Part shown: piece by piece, positions 8,446-16,131 of the stretch | Layout of the letters: each line of letters begins with the position of its first letter | How positions within the stretch are numbered: position 1 is the first letter of the stretch | Source: Bacilli bacterium | GTDB lineage: Bacteria > Bacillota_I > Bacilli_A > RFN20 > CAG-288 | Reading direction: 5' to 3' | Assembly: GCA_900763245.1 (NCBI GenBank) | Contig: CAAFJQ010000068.1 | Span: forward strand, 1-24,100 | DNA length: 24,100 nucleotides | The notes under the pieces: model-generated | Database searches by the model: none | Seen by the model: only the letters and a program-made list of their open reading frames with translations | What the model was told of the DNA's origin: nothing | Position numbers and translations under genes: made by a program

Positions 8446-10866
8446 ATGAAAAAACGTACCTTAGCAATCCTTCTCATCATTCCTTTCATCATCTCTTTAT
8501 TGACCTTCGTCTCGATCAAAATTTTGGATAACCAGGTCGCTGTCGATATCTTAGGCATTGAATGGGACTATCAGGACAATGAGGGCTTCCAGGTCGATGA
8601 CAAAGGCTATGAGCTCAAAGCCAAAGCCATCGTCGATCCCAACCTCATCTTAGCCAATGGCAACAACCTTATCTGGTATACCAAAAAGGTCAACGAGACC
8701 GACGATGAATTCGCTAGGATCGACGAAGAGAACGGCAAGTTCTATCTTCACGCCGAAAAGCCGGGTGAAGTCGAAGTCGTCTGCTCCAATGAAAGAGGCT
8801 CTAAATCCAAACACTTCATGGCCACTATCTTTGAAGGCGGAGCCATGGTCATCAATCCGCTTAGAAAAGGCAGCGGAAGTTCTGTCTCCTCGACAAAGTA
8901 TTACGGCCTCTATGACTATGATAACGGAAGCAAGAAGAAGGCCAGTTTCGGCCTTACTTCCACCTCCTTTATCGATGGTGGCGGAAAGAGCGACAAGAAC
9001 GAGCTGATCGAATGCTCTCCTAACGTCACTTATGAGAATGGAACAGTCTCCATTCTCTCTACAGGGGAGAGCTTTATCACCCTTCAGGAGCCCGATCATC
9101 ACTATAGAGCCACCTATAAGTTCAATGTCATCGACGGCGTCAATGTCTACTCCTATTCCGATCTTCTCAATGGCACCAATAAGTCCAAAGATGGCGAGAA
9201 CATTGTCCTTCAGGTTAACCTTGAATCCTTAAAGAACACGTATATTGTTGATACAACGGGCAAGTATACTGATGAAAAACTCGCATCCAGCAAAGACAAT
9301 ACCGAAGTCTTCGGTAACTTTGACTTTGCCTCTCAGACCTTCTCCTTCGACAGTGAGTACTACACCTTCCCGACCACCTATGATTCCTCCTATATCGATC
9401 AGTACAACAAGGAAAAGAATGCAAATGTCTCCAAAGACATCGTCGCCGGAATCCACCTCAGAAAAGGATTGTACGGCAATGGCTTCACCATCAATATGAA
9501 TGGGCTTTGCTATCCTAACTTCGGTGAGATTGATAAGTTCACCGGAAAGAGAGTCCCGAAAAAGAAAAGTGAAGCAAAAAACGGAGAGGGCTATGATTAC
9601 TTCTATGGCCCGCTTCCCTTTGTCGCTGTCGGCGATATGGTTACATTCCCGCTTGTAACAGCCTTAGGCCAGGATAACTGTGGCATTTACATCGATGATG
9701 ACAATGTCGTCATCGACGATGTCAAGCTTAGTAACGTCGATGAGGTTGATAACCTTTTCAATCTCTCCTATACCGGAAGCATCATCGATGTAAAAGGCAA
9801 GAACGTCAAAATCAAGAATTCTGTCCTCTCTAACGGCAAAGTCTGTGTAAGAGCCTATGATAGCGATAACCTGCTTATTGATAACTGCATTTTGAAGAAC
9901 TCCGGTGAATTCACATTGTTATTAGGCAGTGACAATAAAGATAGCTATGATACAACAAGACGTGTTCAGGGCGAGGGCATCGATAAATCCTATACAGAAT
10001 TCTTCGATGACCTTGATCAGAATAAGACCGATACCGCAGATGGTATCCTTAACGCCTTCCTCAATGCGACGATGAACGGAACACTGAAGGAAAGCGACTA
10101 TAAATCTAAGTTAGAGATGATTCAGAAGTATCTCGATAACGATAAGAGCATATCGACCTATGCTTCCAATATCACGGTCAACAACACCTTCTTCGGAAGA
10201 TCAGGTGTCTTCTCTATCGCCTTTGAATCCTTGTTCAATGGGCCGCTCCTCTATGGCGGCATCCCAAGCATGCTGACAAATCTCTTAGGAAGCTTCCTCA
10301 ACGCACCGCTTCCGAACAAACTCGGCGGAACTAGCAAACCAGTCCATCTCACCTTAAAGGGAGATACGAGATTCTATGACTGGAAAGACATCGATTCTAT
10401 CGATGTCTCTTCCCTCATCGAAGAGAATATCTCTAGAACCTTGGCCTCGATGGATATGGGCGACAAGAAGGTTACAATCGATGATATCTTCCCCATGAAG
10501 ACAGCATTGAAGAAACAGGCCGGAAACAAGAATCTGATCTATACCAAAGACGCAAAGAGCTATGTCAACACCTCTATTGCCTATTATGGTGGCGGATTGA
10601 ATAATTCCAAAGTCGATATACAGTCTGATACGACCTATAATACCTATAGCGATGAGACAATGGTCTCCTTGCTTGATGAGACGATTGAAAACAACAAAGG
10701 CGGCGGATTATCTTCTCTCTTTGTCGATTGTGTCATCGTTACAATCGGAACACATCCCTTCAGATTCATCACTAACAGCAGCGAAGAGAAGAGTGATCCA
10801 AGACTCTTTGACAAAGTCCCGGCCATCGACGGACTGAAGAAACATAACCAGGAGGTTACCTTATGA
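8446..10866 (+). CDS. Large surface protein with Ig-like and beta-helix regions
   Basis: 806 residues with one N-terminal hydrophobic segment (about 6-26) that could be a signal peptide or membrane anchor. Residues about 45-130 resemble a bacterial Ig-like fold (GEVEVVCSNE). Residues about 411-500 show short repeating beta turns (NCGIYIDDDNVVIDDVKLSN, then VKIKNSVLSN, LLIDNCILKN), the pattern of a right-handed parallel beta-helix; further strands continue (ITVNNTFFGRSG). GGAGGTGA lies 10 bases before the ATG, and the stop overlaps the next start as ATGA. No sorting signal or enzyme motif is visible; beta-helix surface proteins are often carbohydrate-binding, but no catalytic residue set can be shown. 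Probably exposed on the cell surface together with the lipoprotein that follows. Confidence 0.65.
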   Translation: MKKRTLAILLIIPFIISLLTFVSIKILDNQVAVDILGIEWDYQDNEGFQVDDKGYELKAKAIVDPNLILANGNNLIWYTKKVNETDDEFARIDEENGKFYLHAEKPGEVEVVCSNERGSKSKHFMATIFEGGAMVINPLRKGSGSSVSSTKYYGLYDYDNGSKKKASFGLTSTSFIDGGGKSDKNELIECSPNVTYENGTVSILSTGESFITLQEPDHHYRATYKFNVIDGVNVYSYSDLLNGTNKSKDGENIVLQVNLESLKNTYIVDTTGKYTDEKLASSKDNTEVFGNFDFASQTFSFDSEYYTFPTTYDSSYIDQYNKEKNANVSKDIVAGIHLRKGLYGNGFTINMNGLCYPNFGEIDKFTGKRVPKKKSEAKNGEGYDYFYGPLPFVAVGDMVTFPLVTALGQDNCGIYIDDDNVVIDDVKLSNVDEVDNLFNLSYTGSIIDVKGKNVKIKNSVLSNGKVCVRAYDSDNLLIDNCILKNSGEFTLLLGSDNKDSYDTTRRVQGEGIDKSYTEFFDDLDQNKTDTADGILNAFLNATMNGTLKESDYKSKLEMIQKYLDNDKSISTYASNITVNNTFFGRSGVFSIAFESLFNGPLLYGGIPSMLTNLLGSFLNAPLPNKLGGTSKPVHLTLKGDTRFYDWKDIDSIDVSSLIEENISRTLASMDMGDKKVTIDDIFPMKTALKKQAGNKNLIYTKDAKSYVNTSIAYYGGGLNNSKVDIQSDTTYNTYSDETMVSLLDETIENNKGGGLSSLFVDCVIVTIGTHPFRFITNSSEEKSDPRLFDKVPAIDGLKKHNQEVTL

Positions 10867-11987
10867 AAAACAGATTGTTCAAAAGACTGCTATTAGCTTT
10901 AAGCGCTCTCTCTTTATCGTATCCGTTAGCCTCCTGTGCTTTCTTCGATGATGGCGGTGGGGCCCAGATCAAAGAGGTCACGCCTCGTTATGACGAGGCG
11001 ACAGGAAACACCATCATCACCATTACCTTCACGGATGAAGAGATGGAGCCTGTCACCTTTATCGTTCCTCGCGGCATCTCCGGTAAAGATGGTGTTTCCA
11101 TCAAGAACATCACCTCGAAGATGTTAAGCGATGGAAAGAGCATCGAACTGACGATCTCCTACACCGATAGCAGTGTTGAAAACACGGTCATCTCTGTCCC
11201 TGTCTTAGAAGGTAAGGGTGTTAAGGAAGTCTTGGTCGATAAAGATGAAGACGGCAATACGACGATTCAGTTCACTTACACGGATGAGAGCAAAGGTCCT
11301 GTCATCACAATACCGAAGGGCAAGGATGGAAACGGAATCGCTTCCTTTGAAGTCAATGGCCCTGATAGTGATGGCAATACCACAATTACTGTAACGTTAG
11401 ATGATGGAACCAAGAAAGAGTTCACAGTCAGCAATGGTAGAGACGGCGTTTCTGTCTCTAATATCACCTATGATGATAGTAAGTCTGATGCCACGCATTA
11501 TGTCCTCATCATCACCTATACCGATGGCTATACTGAGGAGGTCACTTTGGATAGACCTCGTTCTACTCGATGGTTTACCGGTACGACAACACCGGACAAT
11601 GATTCAACAGCCTCTTCTCAGGCTGTTGAAGGAGACTTCTTCCTCAATCGTATCAACGGATACGTCTATCAGAAGATGTCTGATGGTAGCTGGACATTCC
11701 TCTTCGGCATGAAGGCCGATGACTCTAGTGTCGGAAAAGAAGTCTATCACACGGTCTTCTTTGATCCTGGCTTAGGTAAGATCAATGGTAACTCCGGTAT
11801 CTTGATGGCCACTGCCTTAGAGGGTAAAACCATGCCCTTAAGCAACATTCCTACTCCTACCTATGAGGGCCATTCCTTTATGGGCTGGTATACGGATTTG
11901 AACAATGTCAATGCAGGACAGTTCACTGATTTGACCCCTGTCTTTTCCGACTTGAAGCTCTATGCTAAATATGGCTCGAACGCATAG
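10863..11987 (+). CDS. Lipoprotein with five tandem beta repeats and an InlB-type repeat
   Basis: 374 residues. Lipoprotein signal ends in LASC with lipidated C25. Five tandem repeats of about 37-42 residues follow (about 36-77, 78-119, 120-157, 158-195, 196-231), each with a pattern like GNTTIxxTYTD then ITIPKGKDG. Next is GDFFLNRINGYVYQKMSDG (257-275), a motif seen after collagen-like or fibre repeats, then a Listeria-Bacteroides (InlB B-type) repeat at about 296-370 with GHSFMGWYTD and KLYAKYG. It starts in an ATGA overlap with the previous stop, preceded by AGGAGGT. Likely an extracellular, membrane-tethered fibre or adhesin component; partner unknown. Confidence 0.72.
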   Translation: MKNRLFKRLLLALSALSLSYPLASCAFFDDGGGAQIKEVTPRYDEATGNTIITITFTDEEMEPVTFIVPRGISGKDGVSIKNITSKMLSDGKSIELTISYTDSSVENTVISVPVLEGKGVKEVLVDKDEDGNTTIQFTYTDESKGPVITIPKGKDGNGIASFEVNGPDSDGNTTITVTLDDGTKKEFTVSNGRDGVSVSNITYDDSKSDATHYVLIITYTDGYTEEVTLDRPRSTRWFTGTTTPDNDSTASSQAVEGDFFLNRINGYVYQKMSDGSWTFLFGMKADDSSVGKEVYHTVFFDPGLGKINGNSGILMATALEGKTMPLSNIPTPTYEGHSFMGWYTDLNNVNAGQFTDLTPVFSDLKLYAKYGSNA

Positions 11988-11996
11988 AAATAAAAT

Positions 11997-12006
11997 ATGG
12001 TAAAAT
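11997..12006 (+). promoter_or_regulatory. Possible extended -10 promoter for a near-leaderless transcript
   Basis: TATGGTAAAAT carries TG-N followed by TAAAAT at 12001-12006, an extended -10 shape. The ATG of the next gene lies only 8 bases beyond it, which would give a leaderless or nearly leaderless mRNA, and no Shine-Dalgarno is seen there. No -35 box is recognisable. Read-through from the upstream operon is an equally simple explanation for expression. Confidence 0.3.
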
Positions 12007-12014
12007 AATAACGT

Positions 12015-12722
12015 ATGATATCTAAATGGAGAATCGCATCACTCATCGGCTTATGTCTTGTCAGCACATTGACGTGCGGTTTTTCATCGTGGATCTATGT
12101 TGCCAACAACAAGGCTGATGTCGGTGATATTGATGTGAATGTCGGAAACATCACAACCAATAGCACCGCCACGATCGTTTTCCAGAAAGCAGAACTCTTC
12201 TCTTTCAATAAGTATGGCTTTGCTCATGAGGAAGAGATTCTTGTCAATGGCCATAAGCAGACGATTACCTATTTTGATTACAGTTACTCGATTTCAACGG
12301 TTTGGCAGATCAATCCAACAACAGTGACGAGTTTTGAGTATCGTACTACTCAGAAATATGCTTCTTCTTACGATTTCATCTCTTATTCGGATTCGGATAC
12401 AAACAAAAAATGTACATGTACAGTGACATCCTATGCTCAGTTTGATTTGGATAATTTCATTGGCAGTGGAACGGGCTCGAATCCAACAATCGCTTTTAAA
12501 AATAAGATGATGAACCCGACTAACTCACTGGATTTCACTGTTACGATTCCGCAGTCTACTGCTACTCAATATATTTTGATTACCTATCAAAATGTTGTTA
12601 CAGGCTTATCTGATGCTGATTTTGAAAAAAAGGTTTTTAATGGTTCAATCAATCGCGATGATGGACATGGTAATACTGTTCCTGTTACTTTTGATTTTAC
12701 TTTGAATAAGGTAGGTGCATGA
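12015..12722 (+). CDS. TasA-like protein with SipW-type signal (pair 1)
   Basis: 235 residues. Hydrophobic segment at about 6-21 followed by GFSSWIY (22-28), the same signal end as in the other TasA-like proteins here. Mature part: VGDIDVNVGNI shortly after the signal, as in TasA/camelysin relatives, then beta-rich sequence. The next gene begins right at its stop, and the same order (short TasA-like, then long beta-helix protein) recurs at 15514-18686. The first 100 or so bases look more GC-rich than the remainder, which turns T-rich, as if a conserved signal region were joined to a different mature part. No ribosome binding site is visible before the ATG. Role inferred: surface subunit secreted through the SipW-type peptidase. 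Confidence 0.68.
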   Translation: MISKWRIASLIGLCLVSTLTCGFSSWIYVANNKADVGDIDVNVGNITTNSTATIVFQKAELFSFNKYGFAHEEEILVNGHKQTITYFDYSYSISTVWQINPTTVTSFEYRTTQKYASSYDFISYSDSDTNKKCTCTVTSYAQFDLDNFIGSGTGSNPTIAFKNKMMNPTNSLDFTVTIPQSTATQYILITYQNVVTGLSDADFEKKVFNGSINRDDGHGNTVPVTFDFTLNKVGA

Positions 12723-12723
12723 T

Positions 12724-14490
12724 ATGAGATCAGAAGTAAAAAGATGGTTTAAAATCGTTTTCTGTACCTTGATGGTTGTCTTTTCTGTGTCTATTGGTTT
12801 TTCTGATTGGGTTTATCCTGATAATAGCGGGGATAAGACAAGTGGTAATGGGCAAGCTACTCTGAATGAAAATGAAAATGTGCCAGTGGCTTATACTAAG
12901 GTTAACGGAAGTAATAGGCTTTTTGTTTCTTTAGCAGATGCGATTGATGCTACATCTTCTGGTAATATTTATGTTATTCCTGGAACTAATCCTATTTTGA
13001 CGAGAAATTGTGAGATTAAAGCAGGTGTTATTCTAAATTTGCCTTATGAAGATGATCTAAAGGATAATCATGTGGTTGAAGATCCGGGAAGAACATCAAC
13101 GGGTGATTTTGCTGATCATGTGGAATATTCAACGCGAAATGATCAAAATCCAACCGTTTTTTGTCAAAACAATGTCACTATTGCTGATGGAGTGACATTG
13201 ACAAATAATGGCAGCATTTTTGTCGGTGGCGTCTTAGGAAGAAATGGTCAAGCTCCTACGGGAATGACGGTTGGTAAGTATACGAAAATTACGCTTGGAT
13301 CAAACTCTTCTATTGCAAATGCTGGAACTATTACATGTTATGGGTTTATAAAAGAAAAAAACGGGGTATTGCAACCGGGAAAAGTTATTTCTTCTGGAAA
13401 TGGTGTTTTGAATCTTCCAGTTGTTATTTATGATTTTCGTGGTGGTTCGTTTTCCTCATATGCTGTTGGTGCTTTAAGATTGTCTAGTTGGAAAGCAATG
13501 CCATTTAATGTTTTTGATTTTCCAAATGTTCAATGCGACGTTTATTTTACTGAAAATAGCGTGTTGAATGGTACGATTACAGTTTATGCGAATGATGATG
13601 TTATGACTTCTAGCGCCTCACTTATTGGTCCATCTAATTCAACATCTTTGATTAGGTTGACATCTGGCAATATTAAATACAGATATACAGCTCCCTTGGG
13701 GTATTTGTTTGATGATTATAATCAAGGGACAACTGAAGCAAAGGTTAACAAAACTAGTTTTTTGGTCAATGGTGACGTTAATATTGCAAGTATGAAGATT
13801 AATGCTGGAATTGATATTAATACAAGTGAATTCCATTTGCCGTTTTCATATAAGTTTTCGTTTGAATTTCAGTCTGGCATCATAAACATTGCTAATAAAG
13901 TTAAATTTTTAGCTGGATCTGTTTTTGTAATTGATAAAGATGCTAATGTCAATATAAATGCTGAAATGGTTTTTTACCAGAATTATATTCCAGTCATTAC
14001 AACTGGAAGAGGCGATGGTTATCCACGTTTTTCAAAATCAGCCAATTTAATTAACAACGGAACTTTAAGTATCAAAGCAAAATTTGGTGGAATCGTTCAA
14101 TCATCATCGGAATCCGCTAAGACTTTGACAAGTGGTGGATATTCTGGAAGTATAAATACAAACGAAGCGTTAACTGGTGAGACTGGCGGATTAAAAGGTA
14201 CTAATGAAGAACATTCCGAATCTGCAAAGATTACTTTGATTGATAAGCGAGTTTTTGATCCAAACAGTGATAATCAGATGCTGTATAGCTTTGGTAGGAC
14301 TGAAAGCGAACTTAATTCCGATGCTGTGATGGGTGATAAAACATATATTTCTCATGAGATGCATGGGTGGAATCGTTATGGTTGGTATGCGGGGGATGCT
14401 ATAAATAATTTGACATACGGCATTCGCTACTCTCTAAATAGTGAGACAGCATCTAATCCGAATAGTGGCAATAATTCGTTTATACTTTAA
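12724..14490 (+). CDS. Beta-helix surface protein, N-terminal part (reading frame broken at about 14478)
   Basis: 588 residues from the ATG at 12724, preceded by AAGGTAGGTG; a GTG at 12715 is less likely. The signal segment (about 9-24) ends in GFSDW (25-29), so it is probably a SipW substrate. The body is a long beta-strand repeat protein with recurring Asn/Gly turns (VTIADGVTLTNNGSIFVG, NNGTLSIKA), likely a right-handed beta-helix. It is paralogous to the protein at 16128: both have ITCYGFI or ITCYGYI, FDFPNV, and a PGxN...LPYEDD-type start. The frame ends abruptly in NNSFIL, and the expected continuation is found in the next frame. The intact protein would be about 860 residues, close to the 852 of its paralogue. 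As read, the product lacks its C-terminal domain. Confidence 0.65.
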   Translation: MRSEVKRWFKIVFCTLMVVFSVSIGFSDWVYPDNSGDKTSGNGQATLNENENVPVAYTKVNGSNRLFVSLADAIDATSSGNIYVIPGTNPILTRNCEIKAGVILNLPYEDDLKDNHVVEDPGRTSTGDFADHVEYSTRNDQNPTVFCQNNVTIADGVTLTNNGSIFVGGVLGRNGQAPTGMTVGKYTKITLGSNSSIANAGTITCYGFIKEKNGVLQPGKVISSGNGVLNLPVVIYDFRGGSFSSYAVGALRLSSWKAMPFNVFDFPNVQCDVYFTENSVLNGTITVYANDDVMTSSASLIGPSNSTSLIRLTSGNIKYRYTAPLGYLFDDYNQGTTEAKVNKTSFLVNGDVNIASMKINAGIDINTSEFHLPFSYKFSFEFQSGIINIANKVKFLAGSVFVIDKDANVNINAEMVFYQNYIPVITTGRGDGYPRFSKSANLINNGTLSIKAKFGGIVQSSSESAKTLTSGGYSGSINTNEALTGETGGLKGTNEEHSESAKITLIDKRVFDPNSDNQMLYSFGRTESELNSDAVMGDKTYISHEMHGWNRYGWYAGDAINNLTYGIRYSLNSETASNPNSGNNSFIL

Positions 14491-15308
14491 GCGGCAATGT
14501 TTCTATCAAGCCATTAGATAACACGAATCAGAATTTGCTTTTCGAAGGTTATTATTATGATTCCAATTATACAATTTCATCATTGCTAGGAAAATCGCCT
14601 TCAGGCGACTATATTCTTAATCCTTCAATTGCTAAAACATATGTCGGAAATAAGAATTATGTTATTCTTTACGGAAAGTGGACAGATAAATCAAAGGCTG
14701 TCACCATACAGTTTAGAAAATATGATGCTAATGGTAATCTTGTGAATGGTGAATCCTATCCAGGATCTACAGGAGAAAGTTGCAATATTTCTGAATTTGC
14801 TTCTAGCTTTAATGATACTGCACGAGCAGAAAAGGTTTTAGAGAACGCAAAGATTTCATATAACTTCACCAAATGGGTCGTAAGAGATGCTAGCGGCAAT
14901 GAAGTGAACCTCACTAATAATGTCTTTACCCCTGAAGAAGGTAATACTGTTTATTATGTTGATCCTGTCTACTCAGAGACCAATTGGTTAAAATACATCT
15001 TTGTAAATGATAAGATATCATATGTGGTAAAGGATTATTATGCTATTACTAAATTTACAATTGATGGAAATGATTATACGCATAAAGATCAGAGCGAACA
15101 TGAAGGTTATGTTAAAGCTGATAATGTCATATATATCGAAAAGGATACAGGCAGCAGAAAAAATTATACAGTCTCAATTACCTTTGGGGATGGACAAACT
15201 ATTAATTTGAATAATGAGACGAAAAATTATACTTTAAATCTATTGAAGTATAAATCATTATTCAATAAGTTAAACGGGCCAATTAGAATACAAGGAAAGA
15301 TCAGCTAA
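14475..15308 (+). pseudogene. Detached C-terminal part of the pair 1 beta-helix protein (InlB-type region), frameshifted
   Basis: Open frame starting after a stop at 14472-14474, one frame away from the gene before it. From 14475 it reads FVYTLSGNVSIKPLD, then LLFEGYYYDSNYT and NYVILYGKW, the pattern of a Listeria-Bacteroides (InlB-type) repeat, which continues the HGWNRYGWYAGD region of the upstream frame. The rest is a beta-rich domain ending GPIRIQGKIS. A first usable start would be TTG at 14535 with no good ribosome binding site, so independent translation is doubtful. One base lost near 14478 explains the split; a sequencing or assembly error would look the same. Confidence 0.6.
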
Positions 15309-15312
15309 TACA

Positions 15313-15366
15313 ATGAGATATACCTATTTCAACGTGAAATTCATCGGGGGGGGGGCTCCAAAGTAA
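15313..15366 (+). CDS. Conserved 17-residue peptide with poly-G tract (copy 1)
   Basis: Short frame encoding MRYTYFNVKFIGGGAPK, starting five bases after the preceding stop. The second copy at 18683 encodes MRCTYINMKFIGGPK: the frame is kept although the G run differs (10 versus 6) and the flanking length change adds up to a multiple of three. Codon differences include a silent ttc/ttt and conservative replacements. No strong Shine-Dalgarno; coupling to the upstream gene is possible. It may be a real peptide, or a relic of a longer C-terminus. Confidence 0.35.
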   Translation: MRYTYFNVKFIGGGAPK

Positions 15367-15439
15367 ACTTAACATAGCAAAACTTGCTAATAAGTTTTGT
15401 TGTGAAGAGAATAACGAAGAAAAAGGAAGAATAAATAGG

Positions 15440-15483
15440 ATAGGAAGTGAAGAATCATTTTTGAGTGATTCTTCACTTCCTAT
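15440..15483 (+). terminator. Perfect 18-bp hairpin upstream of the pair 2 TasA-like gene
   Basis: Arms 15440-15457 and 15466-15483 are perfectly complementary around an 8-base loop (TTTTTGAG). The following sequence TTCTTGT is only weakly T-rich, so it may be an attenuator, a weak terminator, or an mRNA end protector. The ATG of the next gene lies 31 bases beyond it, with AAGGAGGG in between. Confidence 0.5.
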
Positions 15484-15513
15484 TTCTTGTAGAAACAAGG
15501 AGGGCAAAAGGAT

Positions 15514-16131
15514 ATGAAGAAGAAAAACAGCAAGTCCTGTTTTACATGGCTGAAAAATATTTTTGTATCTCATCCTATCAATAAGGCAAGCCTCTGTCTT
15601 ACTTTGTCGATGGTGTCTCTTGTCAGTATTGGCTTTAGTTCTTGGATGTTAGTCGGTGGGGCAACTGAGTTAGGGCCGATAGATGTGGCTGTCGGAGAAA
15701 TTATTCAGATTGATGATCCTTTATTTAAGAATTTTGTGATAACTCCTTTTGAGTTGTCCAAAAAGGATGGATTCGTTGAAGATGATACAATCGTATCGAA
15801 GGGAAACATTAAAGCCGCATGCTCCATTAATAATCGAGTGGCTAGAATTGGTGGTTTTGTCTCAACCGATGGCATTTTTAAAATGACATCCACTTTTAAT
15901 TGCAATGATATCAACTTTTCAAAAAATATTCCAGATCCTACCGTAAATGTAACTGGTGCTGTTGTAACACCTTCTTCAAGTGGACGTGTGCGAGTGAATC
16001 AAATATCTTTTCCGTTATCCTCTGGGGATTATACGGATATCTCGGTCACCTATACTATTACCAATAATATTACAGCTAACTACGGAAATCTTCCTTCGAT
16101 GTCGATTAAATTGGAGGGCGTTTCTGCATGA
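15514..16131 (+). CDS. TasA-like protein with SipW-type signal (pair 2)
   Basis: 205 residues. A long basic N-terminus with Cys and Trp (about 1-24) precedes the hydrophobic segment (26-39), which ends in GFSSW (40-44); the mature region begins ELGPIDVAVGEI, matching the VGDIDVNVGNI of the pair 1 protein. The rest is beta-rich and ends YGNLPSMSIKLEGVSA. AAGGAGGG at 15497-15504 with 9-base spacing supports the start. The stop overlaps the next ATG (ATGA), so it is translationally coupled to the long Hint-bearing protein. Inferred role: secreted subunit or companion of that protein, processed by the SipW-type peptidase. Confidence 0.7.
   Translation: MKKKNSKSCFTWLKNIFVSHPINKASLCLTLSMVSLVSIGFSSWMLVGGATELGPIDVAVGEIIQIDDPLFKNFVITPFELSKKDGFVEDDTIVSKGNIKAACSINNRVARIGGFVSTDGIFKMTSTFNCNDINFSKNIPDPTVNVTGAVVTPSSSGRVRVNQISFPLSSGDYTDISVTYTITNNITANYGNLPSMSIKLEGVSA

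Larger units (their letters stand above)
15313..15516 (+). repeat. Intergenic direct repeat, copy 1 (with 18683-18880)
   Basis: About 200 bases closely similar to those following the 16128 gene. Both copies hold, in order: a short peptide frame with a G run, a small inverted repeat (15378-15399, 8-bp arms in this copy), a roughly 46-base nearly invariant stretch beginning GTGAAGAGAATAACGAAG, a long hairpin, a CTTGT-N4-ACAAG mini-hairpin, an AAGGAG ribosome binding site and GGATATGAAG. The order suggests a structured leader for the next TasA-like gene, or a recombination junction between gene pairs. Confidence 0.8.

Noticed and set aside
8650..9499. Several long frames antisense or shifted within the beta-helix and lipoprotein genes
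   Set aside because: They are by-products of the biased codon use of the real genes; none has a start site or recognisable motif.
14465..14500. Programmed -1 ribosomal frameshifting to fuse the two parts of the beta-helix protein
   Set aside because: No X-XXY-YYZ slippery heptamer or clear downstream structure lies at the overlap; a simple base loss or sequencing error fits better.
15313..15366. Double-glycine leader bacteriocin
   Set aside because: The peptide has GG near its end but almost no mature part after it, and no peptidase-domain exporter is present.
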